Notes: a model not told the origin generated them from the sequence alone. A stretch of 64,000 nt of DNA from Megaustenia siamemsis (GCA_032433765.1 JAVIAB010000073.1:68429087-68493086); one strand, 5' to 3'. Counted from the stretch's first letter, positions 52,323 to 64,000 are shown. A program made the numbers and translations.

Positions 52323-53274
52323 ATTTTCATAAATGCATCAAGTTAAGTGTATTTTTAAGAATTTTGGATTAGCTTGTATATAACTTGAGAAGAATGGATA
52401 GCAACACGCTTCTAGATAGGGAAAAATAGAGGTACTTGAGATATGATATTTTGAATTAAAAATTATCTGCCTTTGAATATTTTTATACCACTTATAATAA
52501 ATATTTTTTCCTTCAGATATCACCAATATAATGCTATTTTCATTTTCTTCAACCATTCTCCTTTCTGGTAATGTATGACATTTACCATATTTAATTATAT
52601 TATTATGTGAAATTGTACAAATAAAAAAACACTAGATGGAATTTTTTTTAATTGAAAACTAATCTGGTCCGAATCTAAAGTCCACCAAAGTCTGGAAAGA
52701 CTTAAGGCCTACTTGCACACAACAGTGGATGAGAGAGGTATGGTTTGCAAAAACAAAAGAATACAGCAAAAGTTGTGGCTGTGTTTTTTACTGGATAGGC
52801 CAGTGGCCAATTACCAGAAAGGCTGAGTACTGGCACACATCTACATGCTTGCTCAAATCTAATCACAAGTCATTAAATTTGTTATCACAATGGTTTCAAG
52901 AAATGCAAGAGCATATCACTTGAAATGAAATTGCTGATGATAAAGTGGATAAAAAAAGTTGAAATCAAAAGCAGAAATAAGCAGGGAACATATTTCCTCA
53001 AGTTCATTACATACAAATCTGAAGGAGAGAAACATTATGTCAGCAAACTTTTTGCACGGGAAATAACCGCTTAATCTGTTTCTGAAGTTTAAATACTACA
53101 TTCCCCTATTATTAAACATAACTTGGATATAACGAGATGCAGTTATAATGACAATATTTCAATGGTCTAGACAATCTCATTATAACTGGATTATATTCAT
53201 TTTAGAGCATTTAATTGTGTTATTTTTTTACCTTAAAAGTTATATGAATTTGCTGATTAAATTTATCAATATGG
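52323..53274. other. Unassigned intergenic DNA
   Basis: AT-rich. 53110-53200 has terminal-repeat-like wording (GGATATAACGAGAT, CTCATTATAAC) that suggests a small DNA transposon, but the ends are not definable. Confidence 0.35.
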
Positions 53275-53404
53275 GTATTGTTTAGGGTCTGGGAACAAAT
53301 TAATTCACTTTCCATTATTTCTAATGGGGAAAGTCGACTCAGACTGACTGATTCAGAGTTCAAATGGTCATCTGGAACAAAGTTCAAAGTAAGAGGCACC
53401 ACAG
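53275..53404 (+). mobile_element. Tigger-like 3' end
   Basis: Shares TTGTTTAGGGTCTGGGAAC and TTCACTTTCCATTATTTCTA with 24277-24330 and ends AAGAGGCACCACAG before TA, a Tigger-type terminus. Confidence 0.65.
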
Positions 53405-53649
53405 TACTTCACTTGATCTTATTGAAATCTTAAGTTTTAACTTCATTCAAAAAGAGCAAGCCAAGATCCCTAGAAATGAAAAAGTAAACAAATTTATAAA
53501 GACAGAAGTAAACTTTCAACAGCCCAACCCACCCTAGAGTTTCATGGAATTAAAGACACTCCTAAAATATACTGTCATAACAGGACAGAGAACACTGAAC
53601 GGACAATATGAGCCAGAACATGATAATATATCGTCAGGTCGCATGTCCT

Positions 53650-53920
53650 TTGCAGAATGTTGCATTATCCACAGCTCGTCTGAAAGAATCTCTGTCACTA
53701 GCCAGATTTCCCACTTTTTCTGTTGTCATTATCAAGGTCTCTTTGATGTCTTGAAACCATCTTCTTTATGGTCTGTCCCTGATGTGTTGCCTAGAAACCA
53801 TACCTTCCATTATTGTTCTTTCCAACCCCCTGTGGTTTTTGACACGGCCATAATATTTTAATTTCCTTTTTAGAATGGTGTTTATAAGCCAGCTCTTTTT
53901 AATGTTAAGGAGATAATATA
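53650..53920 (-). mobile_element. Antisense LINE 3' relic
   Basis: Parallel to 2481-2700 (TCTTTGATGTCTTGAAACCA, CATTATTGTTCTTTCCA, TTTATAAGCCAGCTC). Confidence 0.45.
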
Positions 53921-54009
53921 TATAAGCTAAAAAAACAAGAGCAGACCAAGATCTCCGGACTTATAACATATATTGTAGCCTCTGAACACACCATCAGGGC
54001 CCCAGAGAC

Positions 54010-54310
54010 TGTGACAGCAGAGCATCCAGACACCCAAGCAAGTAATACAAGACTGTACCATCCTCAACAGCCAGAAAAAAAGGAAGAAGGAAAAAAAAAA
54101 AGAAAAAAAAAAGCTTGGCACGCAGAATGGGCCTCTGAGACTCCAGAGCAAGACTGTACTAACCTCAACAGCCACAAAAAGAGAGTTTGGGACACTAAGT
54201 GGCTTCAGAAACTGCAGCAGCTGAGCATCCAGACAGACTCCCAAGTATACTAAAATACTGTACCACATTCAACAGCCAGAAAAAGAAAGCTTGGCACACA
54301 GAAGCAAGCC
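54010..54310. repeat. Degenerate tandem repeat of about 110 bp
   Basis: Three blocks share GCATCCAGACA, GACTGTAC, CAACAGCCAGAAAAA and GCTTGGCAC in the same order, with indels. Confidence 0.6.
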
Positions 54311-54499
54311 AGCATGACAGGAATCAGAGAAGTTCTCAAGTACACCATCTTTATTTGTGTCCTTGCCAGTCTAGAAGTGTATAGCAAATGTTGATCACCG
54401 AAGAAGCTTAATTTAACCCTACATTATGACTGACAACTTTGTACAAATTATAAAGGCAAAATAAACATTCTCGGAATTTGACAGTTTGCAGTGGGAAAA

Positions 54500-54960
54500 C
54501 ATATCCCCCCACCCCAATATACTTTCCTAATTATTACTTCTGGTGACCCCTGCATGTTGGATTTGTTGCCATTGATTTTGAATTTTTTTTTTCAATTACC
54601 AACGTGCACTTCATAAAATGGACGAAGCTGTTGTAAAAACATTTTTTTTTTCAAAAATAAATTTGGCCAATTTTTCATAAATTTATTTTTCCTTCTTATG
54701 ATGAGGGAAATCTCTTTGGCTGTCAGCAAGACATCAAACAAACCTTTGTAAAATGGGATAGGCAGCAAACAACACTAAGAGGAAGCCGAACATATGGCTG
54801 GACTGACGCTGACATGTCAACAGACAAAATAACACTTCTGGTGGCCACGTTGCCAATGCGTTCGAATTTCAGGTTATAAAACTAACCTATGCCAGGAAAT
54901 GATTAACGCATCCAATTTCCATCTCTCTTCTTGGGTAAACACAAAGTGGTGTAGCAAAAG
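54500..54960. repeat. Repeat O copy 2
   Basis: Matches 21840-22230 (CTTCTGGTGACCCCTG, ATGTTGGATTT, GACATGTCAACAGACAA). A third short piece is at 61750-61795. Unknown family. Confidence 0.6.
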
Positions 54961-56445
54961 TTAAAAAGAAATCTTATTTTCCAACCACCAAATGCAACAA
55001 TTAGCGTTTAAAATTTTTACGAAGGTGTCGTACAGATGTGACTCACGAAATGGTATCATAATATAGGGAACTATCCTGAGCTCATTATTCTAAATTTGAC
55101 CTGATAATGTAATTTTAAAAATATACAAAAATTATCTGCAAAAGGAAATCAGTGGTTCAATAAATAAATATTTTTTGCAAATATATTATCCTCAAAACCT
55201 ATTTAGTGAACAAAAATTTAAAAAAAAATAAATAACACTAAATTTTCTAAGAAAACTAAACATGAAAAATGTTCAAAGGTTACATTTCTATTTTCTGGTA
55301 ACGCACTAAAATAAAATGGAACATTCAACAACACAGTTAATAATTTAGATAACTACATAAAAGTTTGTACAATTTTCTCATTTATAATGGTGGATAATAT
55401 TAAGTTATAGATCTGAGAGATAATAAATTTGGAAGAATACAAATTGCATTACAGGAACATACTTATGAAAAAATATAAATCATGTGAAATAAAACGCAGT
55501 TCTTCACATGCTACAAGGATTATATGGACAGTGTCTGTAGGAAACGATTAGTGGACAGACTTGGTGATAACTGACTGTGGTCATTCAATCTCAGCCTGAT
55601 ACTCTCAGTCCACCCAGCTGCTAAGGAATAGTTAACTGGCTTATTGAGTTGGGGAAAGTATTAAGAAGAAGGAAGAGCACTGGCTCCCTCGATCTCATCA
55701 CTAGCTGTTGGTGTCTAACACAGTGAAGTTCAGTACTTCACTTCCCTTTGGTATTAATGTTACAAGTCATCCTCTTCCTTTCTTGACAAAGAATTTTTAA
55801 AAAATACACTGCATATAAATTTGACATGACCAAAAGACCACCCATGTAGAAAGGGTAAGTAGTAGCAGTGGCCTCCGTCAGTCATAGTTGACTACAGATT
55901 TTTCAGCACCCTTAGAATTGTTCCTCTCCAGGGCATGAGCTTGGGCAGAAAAATAAAGAGACAAAGGGGTAAAATGACTGGGTTATTTGACAGGACAGTT
56001 TATTTTCTAACGAGGGATGTAACGATCAATTAGTATGGTTCGATTGTAATAAGACATTAAAAAGAAATCTATACTTTTGATTCAGAACTATAAAAACATT
56101 TATTAAAAAGATTATTTCATTCCAAGGCAAAATGGCCTCAAATCTTTAAAGGTTGTACAAAATTGTGATTGAGTTGTCTTGCATTGAAACAAGAATAATG
56201 GCTAAGTAATAAGCAAGAGAACTTGGATCATGCCTGTAGAACAATGTTTCACAACCTTCTTCAACTCACATCCGATTTTATAATTAATTTAATGAATGTG
56301 CTATCTCTATTTATAGTAACGTCAATAACATAAAATGTGTAGTTTGGTTTATATGCTATAAGTGCTTATTAAAATATCTATCCATGCGATCTCACTACAT
56401 TAGCTATAAGTTTTGATTATTATGACACTTCAGTTATTGTCCATT
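54961..56445. other. Intergenic DNA 3' of MELK
   Basis: AT-rich. 55540-55800 shares blocks with 39680-39880; 55870-55950 looks like another dispersed repeat. It includes the likely MELK 3' UTR (about 56100-56445, minus strand). Confidence 0.4.
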
Positions 56446-56626
56446 TTATATAAAGCCAGAGCAGCGGAGAACATCTTCACAAAGTCTCTTGTAATACCAT
56501 GTGTCGCCCTTCACTCGTTTGCGATGAACACCCACGTAAGATGTTTTCGGTAAAGCACATACTTCTAGGTCAAAAGCCAGCTTTGTGTTTTTCCAGTCAT
56601 CCATTATGGTACATCGCAAAGAGTAG
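56446..56626 (-). CDS. MELK: MELK last exon, KA1 C-terminus
   Basis: Encodes YSLRCTIMDDWKNTKLAFDL, then EVCALPKTSYVGVHRKRVKG and DTWYYKRLCEDVLRCSGFI, followed by TAA. A possible minus-strand AATAAA lies at 56099-56104, about 340 nt beyond the stop; its use is unverified. Confidence 0.92.
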
Positions 56627-59600
56627 CTGAAAATTTACATTCAAATAATACAATAAATATTTAAATAAAAATTGTACAAATAAATATATATATATATATA
56701 TATAAAAGTATACATATATATACACACATAGTGAGAGACACAACGGCAGAGAAAGAACTGGTATGACAATATTTGGGAAAGAAGAGGCACAATTTCATAA
56801 AACTAAAGTAAGCAGTGAGAGACAGAAAACTGGAAGAGAATAGTTGCTAGCATTCACTGATCGTGCTCCAATAATTCATCAAGTTGTGGAATAGGTGATG
56901 TACTTGCTTGCATCTGCCCGATGACTAAAGGAATACACTTTCTCATCATCCACCCGTAAGAGGACATTAAGTGGGCATGTCTGTGTTGTGGCTTGCAGTA
57001 AAATTGTGATATTTGTGTCATTTGGCCCAAATTTCTGACTTCAGCATGTTATTTTTAAGTACCGGGTTGTCTCTGCTATAGGAGGTACCACGGAGATATG
57101 GAGTAGGGTCTGGATGGTTCTGGTTCACCGATCCTGTCGCAAGCCATCAGCTGTGGGTCGCTGATAACTTCCAGCTCTGCTGATGGGAGGTGACACTGCT
57201 TCCGAATAGGTGATATATATATATTGAGTTTTACTCTAAAACACAGGCTGCGATCAAACTTAACTCCGAGGTAGGCCAAAAGTTGCAAATGTTGTCACTA
57301 AAATGTGAGGCTGGGAGTGATGTTAAAATATTTGGCACAAAAAGGGTGATATTTTCTGTGTTTTCTTCTGTTGCTGTAATATCCGACAACTACTCCTCTT
57401 CATCATCTGCTCTTAAAAGAATGTAAAGTTGGTGATATTTTACACCTGTTGGCCAAACACCTTCAAACAAGGCATCTTTTGGTGCTGCGCTGCCTTCCTC
57501 CTCAAATCCTTATTTTGCTTGACCTGATTGATTAGTCTGTTTCCAGCCCCACCAGGACGAGGTGCAGTATTGACCAGTTTTAGTTCACTGATGCAATCAG
57601 ACAGCTATGATTCAGTGACCACATCCGCACAGGTGCTGTTATTTTCAGTCTGACACTGATGTATTGTATACTCAATTACAGAGCAAAGTTAAACACATAA
57701 TACACAGTTACATTTTTTTCACTACAAATTAGTGAAATTTAGTTTAGTTTTTTTTATTTTGTGTACTTTGGCTGCACACAAATTGTTTATTCTTACATTT
57801 GTGTTTAAACTAAGGTGGATAAAAGAATTACTTACTCGCTTTGTTTAAAGTTGATGCACTTCTTTTGTAGTGTGTTTATGAGTAAGGTCAAAACATGATC
57901 AGCATTAAGTTCTCTCGTCACACAGACATTGTGCAGAGCCTGGAAATCATATTCAAATAGCTACAAAAGGGTTTTGGAAAGCTTCAAAACAACTATATAT
58001 TTTAGTTCTTTTTTATTTTAAATAGATCAGAGATATATAATTAAGAAGTTAACATTTACAAAAAATATTTTTCCAGTACAACAATTTACTTAGCAAAAAT
58101 TAAATAAAGAAATATAATGTCATAAAGAATAACATTCTAACTAAAAATAAAAGAAAGGCATAAACTGCTGTAAGCTTGTATTTAAGAAATGTTCAAAAAA
58201 AATCTGTGATTACAGTAAAGTTGGAGATAATAAACTGATGGAGAGAGAGAAAGAAAGAGAGAGACAGAGAGGGGGAGAGAAAGGAAAAATTGGGAATGGT
58301 ATGAAAGTGGGACAAGGTTTAAAAAAATAACAAACGCCTGAAATAGTGTCATGCATACAAAGAGGATAATTACTAAACACTGCACACAATAAGGAATACA
58401 TCTAACCTTTGCCTTTCTTGGTCCATTGGTAAAAGTGCCTTTCTTTCTAGGTGTTAACATATTTATCATGCGTTCAATGCTACCAAACACGGCTGCTTTA
58501 CGTGCTGACTTCTGACCACTTCCTTGGGTTGATATGTGCATCCTATATAAGGCATCATCCACAGATTGTGATGCTGTCCTGTTTAATTGAAACATTGTTC
58601 TCACAATTATAGCTTAATATTATACTCATCCTATTGTTGTATATACGAGTGATATCACAGAAGTCAGTGAATGGTCTACAGGGTACAAGGTATCTGGTTC
58701 AGTCCTGATTAATAGCTTCTTGGTTCACCCGATTGTAAATAGAAAGAAAAGATTTTTAATTGGGAAAGAATGATGGTACTGGCATAGTGCTAATCCACAT
58801 TGCCCCAAAATTCTGCTGATAGTAAAATAAACTATAGTTACAAACACTATATTTCCTATACACCAGAGGATTCAAAAAATGTCATACATGCTGATTTAAC
58901 ATCATCTATTGTCATATAAGAGGGGCTCTGGAACAAATACTAAGGTTCTTCTGCTGCTGCGTACAATTTTAAAATTCCCTCCCAAAGTTGTGTTGCCCAT
59001 AAAAAATGTGAAGTACCTGAGACAAGTACATTCATTGTCAATTTAGAACATTATCATTTATTTATTAAGGGATGTCACCAATAATTATTGCCATTACTTT
59101 TGTATATCCGGTTGGCTTACCACGGCAACAGCCGGGGTTCGTAATCCTGGCGAGGACACCTGGGTTTTACTAATTCCCTAAAAATTAGTAGGAGCCGCGA
59201 TAGCTCAGTGGTTAGTGAACTGGACTACTACGGACAAGGGGTAGGGTTCGATCCCAACCGACGGCTCCGGGTTCACCCAGCCTTAAATGGGTACCGGATT
59301 TTTTCTGGGAAAGTAAAAGCAGCACGGGCGTAATACCGACCACATTACCCCAAAAATCATGTGCTGAAGGTCTGTAAAATATAGGGTCACTAACACCATA
59401 TTTCCCTATACGCCACTTGGCGTGACGGGGGGTACTTTACTTTTTACTTTTGTATATTATTTCCTTCCTATCAATTTTATTCTTTCAGTTTTTTTGTACA
59501 GTATTTGGGAAAATGTAGTAAAAAGCGATTTTGATGGCTTGATCTGCATTTACTCAACAATGGCCTCAGGTGAAACTTTGTACCCTGCTCTAATTGTACT

Positions 59601-62600
59601 GTATAAAACTGAACTAATTGGAATAACAATGTAATAAATAAAACACTAAATAAGAAAATTAATTAATAAATATATTTAGTCTTTGTTATATTTTTCTTTT
59701 GCTGTGACTTTTTTTTAAAGACACAAGTAACATATAAAAGAACAAAAATACCATACAATTTTTATTGAATTTTTTCTATAAAAAATGAAGATACCACATT
59801 TTTTCATTTACTTATTTCTAAATCATCACATATACAAAATGTTTACATATTCAAATTCTTCATCAATTTTGCTTCAACAAACGTATATAAAATAAATTGA
59901 TGCATTTAGGTGCAGCAGGTCCAGATGTGGATGAAAGATATCACATTGGTGTTAATGATTGATTATATGATGGTGATATTGATTGTTTATATATTTGATT
60001 GTTTAACTTATAACAGATTATACAGAAATGTAAAGCCGTTCTGCAATGTAATGTAATTCCTTTTTGACTTGCGCCAACTGTGAACTGTCTTTGAGTTGAC
60101 TTAATAGCTCTTTAATATTGATGATGTGGAAGCCCTTCCCTTCCGTTACCGTCGTATCTCATAGGTACTTCACGTTGTGTTTTGCTTAGTGATTGTGTCT
60201 GGGCCAGACTAGCCCTCTGAATACAGTTTTATAATCACATCTACAGCCAACTCAGATAGCAAACAAGTCTCACTGTAAACAATAACTTCAAATGTGTTTA
60301 TTTACATAAATCCACTAAATCATAACTTTCTCGTTAACATCGAGTCTGGGCGGCATGGACAACTGCTCCAGTTGTCATAGCAGTACTTAGGAGGTTCTGA
60401 CTTCATCCTACTATCTCCTAACTAAATTCATGACTCTCTAATTATACACTTCATAAATTATCTCTGTCCTCATTTACTGAAACATCTCATTACATAAACT
60501 TAGAACAACATCTTAATGTCCACTTTACAAACTTCTGCCTATGTTCTCCTTCTTGGAACATATCACAATGTCATTCAATAGTCTGCTTACTGTCACACTT
60601 CAGTATAATTAGATAACATCCTTTATTACTAAATAATCACTTCTAAATTTCTACGATTAGTTCCTCTTAAGCTATGGTTCTCTTCTGTACTACACTGAAC
60701 TAACACTGCTTGAATTAGTCTCTGAATGTCATCACGCCCTATTAAATACTTCGGGCATTCCTGCTCACGAGGCTGTTCACTGGATCCTTCGCTAGAAGCT
60801 TAGTCCAGCTCCTTAGTCTACATGATTGACTCCTTGTCTCACTTAGACTACCTGTAATCTCCTGCCTTCCAAATGAATACTATTAACAGTCTCATCCTTG
60901 TGTTCTCTACGCACATTCTAACTAATACGAGCATTTCGCTCCATTACTGGCTATGGGCTTAACGCCCTTCTGGCGTGAGCCAGTCTCCTTGTCTCACTAC
61001 ATGTGAACTTCTTATCTGTCTTTGTCTGTGTAGACCTTTAAATACTCACTATCTCAACCAATCAAATCTCGTCCCGTTCCTTTTCAGTCTCGATCTGGCT
61101 CCAACTCCCCCATTCTCCCTTAATTTTGACCACATTCTCCGTGTTTCTAGAACATTCTATAATATACGACATTAATCCCTTTCTATTCACGCATTTTAAT
61201 TCACACTGTCACGTACCGCTCACTTAACTATGCCGTAAACTCTACTATTATTTGTTCTCTCACATTTAGCTGCCCTCCCTGACCCAACTCTCCCTTAATA
61301 TTTTATCCTGCATGCCCGACCCTGAACTTGTGTACTATCAGGTGAGTCTCACTCTCCTCTTCTCTTAACAACCCATAATTATCTTTCAATTCCTATTACA
61401 CTTTTACACAGAGATATGTCTCTCCAAAGGATACATGTTTGCCTTATTTTTGGTCCGGTACTTTTTTTTTTGGCACTTTCTTTTCACTTTCTCTTAATAA
61501 ATTCAAAGTTATCATTGGTCAGCTCAAAGTTGGTGATATCTTCATACAACTTATCCAATTATGATATTGGTGATTTTTTTTTTAAGTCCAGGAAACTGTG
61601 GGGAAAAAAACTGACCAAATAATGCTGATTTGTAAACTTGCTGACTTTTAAAGTGGGGAAAAACAATATTAACATTAGATTATGATCATAGGAATTATGA
61701 TCTCAAAAATCAAATTCTTATAAATCAGCAGTTTACACATGAGCTCTTTCTCGCTATGTACCTTTCTAATTATTACTGCTGGTGACCCGTTATTATGACC
61801 AGAAGTGTTCTTTTTTTAAGGTAAGAGGACAGGATTTTTGTGTGTTATGGATTATGTGTTCTAATTCAGTTGTTTTTCAGTTCATCACAAAAACTTTTGT
61901 TGTTGGTTTTTAAAAAAAAAAACCTATGTCATGCAAATAATATTAACCATAAATCTTTGTTCACCTTAATTGTTTCAATTATTTTTTTAAACTGTAGTAC
62001 TTCCTAAGTGTAATTGTTCCAAAGATTTCTACAAAAAAAGTCAATTAAAATACTTCTCCAAGTTTTGCAAAATCATTTCATTTCACTTAAGCATGTGAAC
62101 GCTGGAAACAACAAAGGAGATTGAGGAAATACTCAATACAAATATTGTATGTGAATACAAATGTCTAAGAAAAATACTTTGCATTAAATGGAATGAATTC
62201 ATGATTAATGCTGAAATAAGATAAATGGTCATGCTATTATCTCATCTACTAATAAGAAAAGAAGGTGGACATGTGTCGGGCTTGTATTTAGAAGAAATAC
62301 TCAGACAATTACTAAGCAGGTTCTCAAATGGGAAACATCAGGTCAGAGGAAAAGAGGACGACCTCAAGAAACACTGAAAAGAACTGTAACAGAAGAGGCA
62401 AGATTGGCAGGCATGGACTTTGTAATCAAACAGCTTACCCAGAATAAAGACAAATGGTGGGAGACTCTATAAACCCTATGTTCATCTAATGGCCCCTGGA
62501 AGAATCAAGAAAGTATGCAGTTTTCTTTGAGCTGTGAATTTTATGAAAGTTTCATAAAAATATAACTTATAGAAAGGTGTCGTACGGTTGAACTTGTATG

Positions 62601-62857
62601 AAAATGTAGATGATCATGACTATCACAAGCATGTTTATAAGCACAAAGTGGCAAGGCATAAATATCCTTCACAGGCATTATTCATTCATTAATTATTATT
62701 GCTATTAGTTTCTATTTAACATATTTTTTTTTTAATTATTCTTACTTGACAACCTCCTTGGTTGGGGTCTTAGAATCTTCAGCCAGTTTGTTAAGCTGAG
62801 AGTCATAGGATCGAGATGGAGAGAAAGTGCTGTTCATGACAGATTTTTCATGGACAA
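56446..62857 (-). CDS. MELK: MELK-like kinase, 3' part (linker end and KA1 domain), partial
   Basis: Four exons on the - strand, 62857-62746, 58578-58407, 57939-57836 and 56626-56446, join in frame into 188 residues plus TAA (stop at 56446-56448). The C-terminal roughly 150 residues follow human MELK: FGSIER for FGSLER, NGPRKAK for DGPRRLK, then the KA1-domain motifs FDLEVC, VGVHRKRVKGD and YYKRLCEDVL near the end. KA1 domains bind acidic phospholipids and autoinhibit kinases of this AMPK-related family. The kinase and UBA domains would lie beyond 64000. Splice sites are GT-AG. The upstream 112-nt exon is linker; its assignment rests on phase agreement and acceptor and donor quality. Confidence 0.9.
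56893..57290 (-). mobile_element. Repeat N, longest copy
   Basis: Lies in the last MELK intron. The minus strand includes a 70-codon frame (57288-57076) that begins MQLLAYLGVKFDRSLCFRVK. 'YLGVxFDRxLxF' recalls the C-terminal region of some non-LTR elements, so Repeat N may be a LINE 3' end. Confidence 0.6.
57395..57650 (-). mobile_element. Repeat N, decayed copy
   Basis: Weak parallels (CTCTTCATCATCTGCTCTTA, then ACATTCTTT-like and TTGGCCAAACACCTTC) to the three other copies. Confidence 0.4.
57836..57939 (-). CDS. MELK: MELK exon, KA1 domain middle
   Basis: 104 nt. Encodes ALHNVCVTRELNADHVLTLL and then INTLQKKCINFKQS, aligned with the human segment that spans the paired helix and strand before the final KA1 sheet. 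The donor is GAGTAAGTAA, used after GA. Confidence 0.9.
57940..58406. other. MELK intron
   Basis: AT-rich, with a purine-rich GA tract at 58238-58290. Nothing else recognised. Confidence 0.45.
58407..58578 (-). CDS. MELK: MELK exon, start of KA1 region
   Basis: 172 nt with acceptor AAACAG and donor GGTTAG. Encodes TASQSVDDALYRMHISTQGS, then GQKSARKAAVFGSIERMINM and LTPRKKGTFTNGPRKAK. The AxVFGSxER and GPRK blocks are diagnostic of MELK. Confidence 0.9.
59108..59443 (+). mobile_element. SINE B, dimeric form, second copy
   Basis: Same two-headed structure as 51828-52199 in the opposite strand orientation, with head 1 truncated at CCGGTTGGCTTACCACGG. TTACTTTTGTATAT at 59094-59107 and 59444-59457 is a 14-bp TSD. 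Body and tail are nearly identical to the other dimer, implying recent activity. Confidence 0.92.
59458..62089. other. Long MELK intron, unassigned
   Basis: 60000-61420 is pyrimidine-rich and less AT-rich than the rest, and could be an unrecognised repeat. 61750-61795 is a fragment of Repeat O. No exon could be read on either strand. Confidence 0.4.
62090..62475 (+). mobile_element. Old LINE2-type C-terminal relic
   Basis: In changing frames reads CLRKILCIKWNEF, GQRKRGRPQETLKRT and LTQNKDKWWETL, parallel to the LINE2 end at 46400-46728. Confidence 0.7.
62746..62857 (-). CDS. MELK: MELK linker exon
   Basis: On the minus strand CTCAACAG precedes it and GTAAGA follows. One frame is open and encodes VHEKSVMNSTFSPSRSYDSQ and a polar tail ending TKEVV, with the last codon split. 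It leaves exactly two bases that complete a codon with the next exon. Serine- and lysine-rich, as expected of the low-complexity MELK linker; no domain is recognised. Confidence 0.7.
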
Positions 62858-63520
62858 CTGTTGAGAAAAAAATGATAAACATGTCTATTACAAGTGCTGT
62901 GATCTTCCCAATAATAAGCTGACTAGTTTATTTCTAATTATTTTTTCTTTCCTTTATATTTGTCACTAGCTTACTTTTGTGTTTTTGGAGACTAAAACTA
63001 TACGGATTCTAAGACAATGAATGACTTTTACTGACAGCATGAAACTTTCACTTTGAGTGTTCTATCTACCTATACAATCATTTTCGAACAAACTTTTCTG
63101 GCTTTTTGCCGGGCACTTTTTCTCAGCTGCATAATAGACCATATCATTAACAGCTGCCATTTGTGGTAAATTCAATCAAGAACATGTGTAATTTCTTCAT
63201 TATTATCGTCTGTCAAGCTATAGTTCTATCAAATAAACATAAAATGACATCCTTCTTCATATGCAATTATGACTCATTCAGACTAGGATTTTGGACTTTC
63301 TTATGAAGGCTGCTGTTTGTTTCAGTAATTCAGGTGCCCTGAGTTTCTCTTGCTTGGAGGTGAGATGGGCCACATTGACCTCCTCAAGCCTGTGTACTGG
63401 GAGTAATCTTCTAAAATGCGGTTTGTTATGTTATCTAGGGTGTAGTGGCATTGGCTGGTAGTTTCTATTTGAGTTTGGTGAACAAGTGGTTTCTGTTGTA
63501 GCCAGTGCATAGGAGAAGTA
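62858..63520. other. MELK upstream intron, unassigned
   Basis: A 62-codon minus frame at 63322-63510 has no recognised homology and no convincing splice sites. Nothing else seen. Confidence 0.4.
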
Positions 63521-63521
63521 T

Positions 63522-63653
63522 ATAAAATGATATTAAGCAGCTAAACCTATAGAAAGACAATATTCGTTGTCTTGTACAGGATGAGGGCTTGTGCAGAAGA
63601 TCATAGTTTGTCTTGTCTCTCTCTAGAGGTTTAGCTGCACAATATCATTTTAT
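63522..63653. repeat. Foldback element with about 26-bp inverted arms
   Basis: ATAAAATGATATTAAGCAGC (63522 on, continuing TAAACCT) is mirrored by the reverse complement of 63628-63653 with two mismatches. The loop is about 80 bp. Could be a MITE or a structured repeat. Confidence 0.6.
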
Positions 63654-63669
63654 GCTTATTTTATATCAA

Positions 63670-63960
63670 TTGCTTGCTAGATGATTATGTCTCTCCACAA
63701 CTTTCTATTTCTACAAATGTTTATCAATTTTGTTGTTTGCTTCCTATCAATCCATTCTGTTAAAATGCCTTGAACTTCTGTTTCCTTCTATCTCTCTTTC
63801 CCTAAATCTTTTTCAGTTGTCTAACATTGCATAGCAAAGAGAAAGAAATGATGATTCTTCCCCTCTCATGCTCAGAATAAGCTGTCTTTTTGCGTTGGCC
63901 TTATTTGAACATCTCCATTCTCTTATTAGCAGTCCCTGATATATATTTTAACACTTTTCA
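63670..63960 (-). mobile_element. Decayed LINE3 3' end, antisense
   Basis: GATTATGTCTCTCCACAACT, TTTGTTGTTTGC and TTTTTGCGTTGGCC align with 14400-14640, with gaps. Confidence 0.6.
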
Positions 63961-64000
63961 TACCATAAGCTGCAAAATGAGGCTCTAGTAGCTGGTGCGC

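Noticed and set aside
58182..58604. 140-residue single-exon protein
   Set aside because: Only 58407-58578 is coding (MELK exon); the rest is flanking intron including a GA-rich tract.
60000..61420. LTR retrotransposon
   Set aside because: The pyrimidine-rich block lacks paired long direct repeats, a primer-binding site or any pol motif that I can read.
63322..63510. Possible further MELK exon
   Set aside because: The frame has no resemblance to MELK and lacks convincing splice sites.

Overview
This is an AT-rich, intron-rich, repeat-saturated animal nuclear window. Two protein-coding genes can be supported. The first is a complete DNA polymerase beta gene (POLB) on the + strand, 3737-35302, whose 13 coding exons join in frame into a 335-residue protein. 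The second is the 3' end of a MELK-type kinase gene on the - strand: four exons at 56446-62857 that encode the end of the linker and the C-terminal KA1 domain. The two genes converge, with about 21 kb of repeats between them. The organism is probably a lophotrochozoan, most likely a mollusc (perhaps a gastropod). That rests on the presence of POLB, the style of the tRNA-derived SINEs and a SINE core I associate with molluscs; it is inference, not a database match.

Layout. 1-3736: repeats and unassigned DNA upstream of POLB. 3737-35302: POLB exons of 50-140 bp, with introns of roughly 0.5 to 5.8 kb packed with LINE and SINE insertions and minisatellites. 35303-56445: intergenic repeat graveyard with a nearly full RT-encoding LINE (44278-46830) nested in an antisense LINE, a roughly 1.4 kb minisatellite with higher-order structure (50047-51410), and a SINE inserted into a SINE (51816-52322). 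56446-64000: MELK 3' exons and more repeats.

Repeat families (names are mine). LINE1: truncated copies ending in a short TGA-type repeat tail. LINE2: RT-LINE with an (ATAG)n tail. LINE3 and LINE3b: another TGA-tailed group. LINE4: decayed endonuclease/RT fragments. SINE A: about 270 bp, shares its 3' tail with LINE2. SINE B: tRNA-derived, with a two-headed (dimeric) form. SINE C: tRNA-derived. Repeat N: 5'-truncated retroposon. Repeat O: unknown. There are also Tigger/pogo-like DNA transposon remnants. Many insertions have target-site duplications (TSDs) of 9-16 bp that can be read directly, which allows the order of insertion to be reconstructed.

The two genes are ordinary conserved genes: POLB acts in base-excision repair and MELK is a cell-cycle kinase of the AMPK-related family. 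No operon, CRISPR array or dedicated novel gene system is visible. The most unusual material is the dimeric tRNA-headed SINE, the LINE2/SINE A tail sharing, the multi-layer insertion nests and the higher-order minisatellite.
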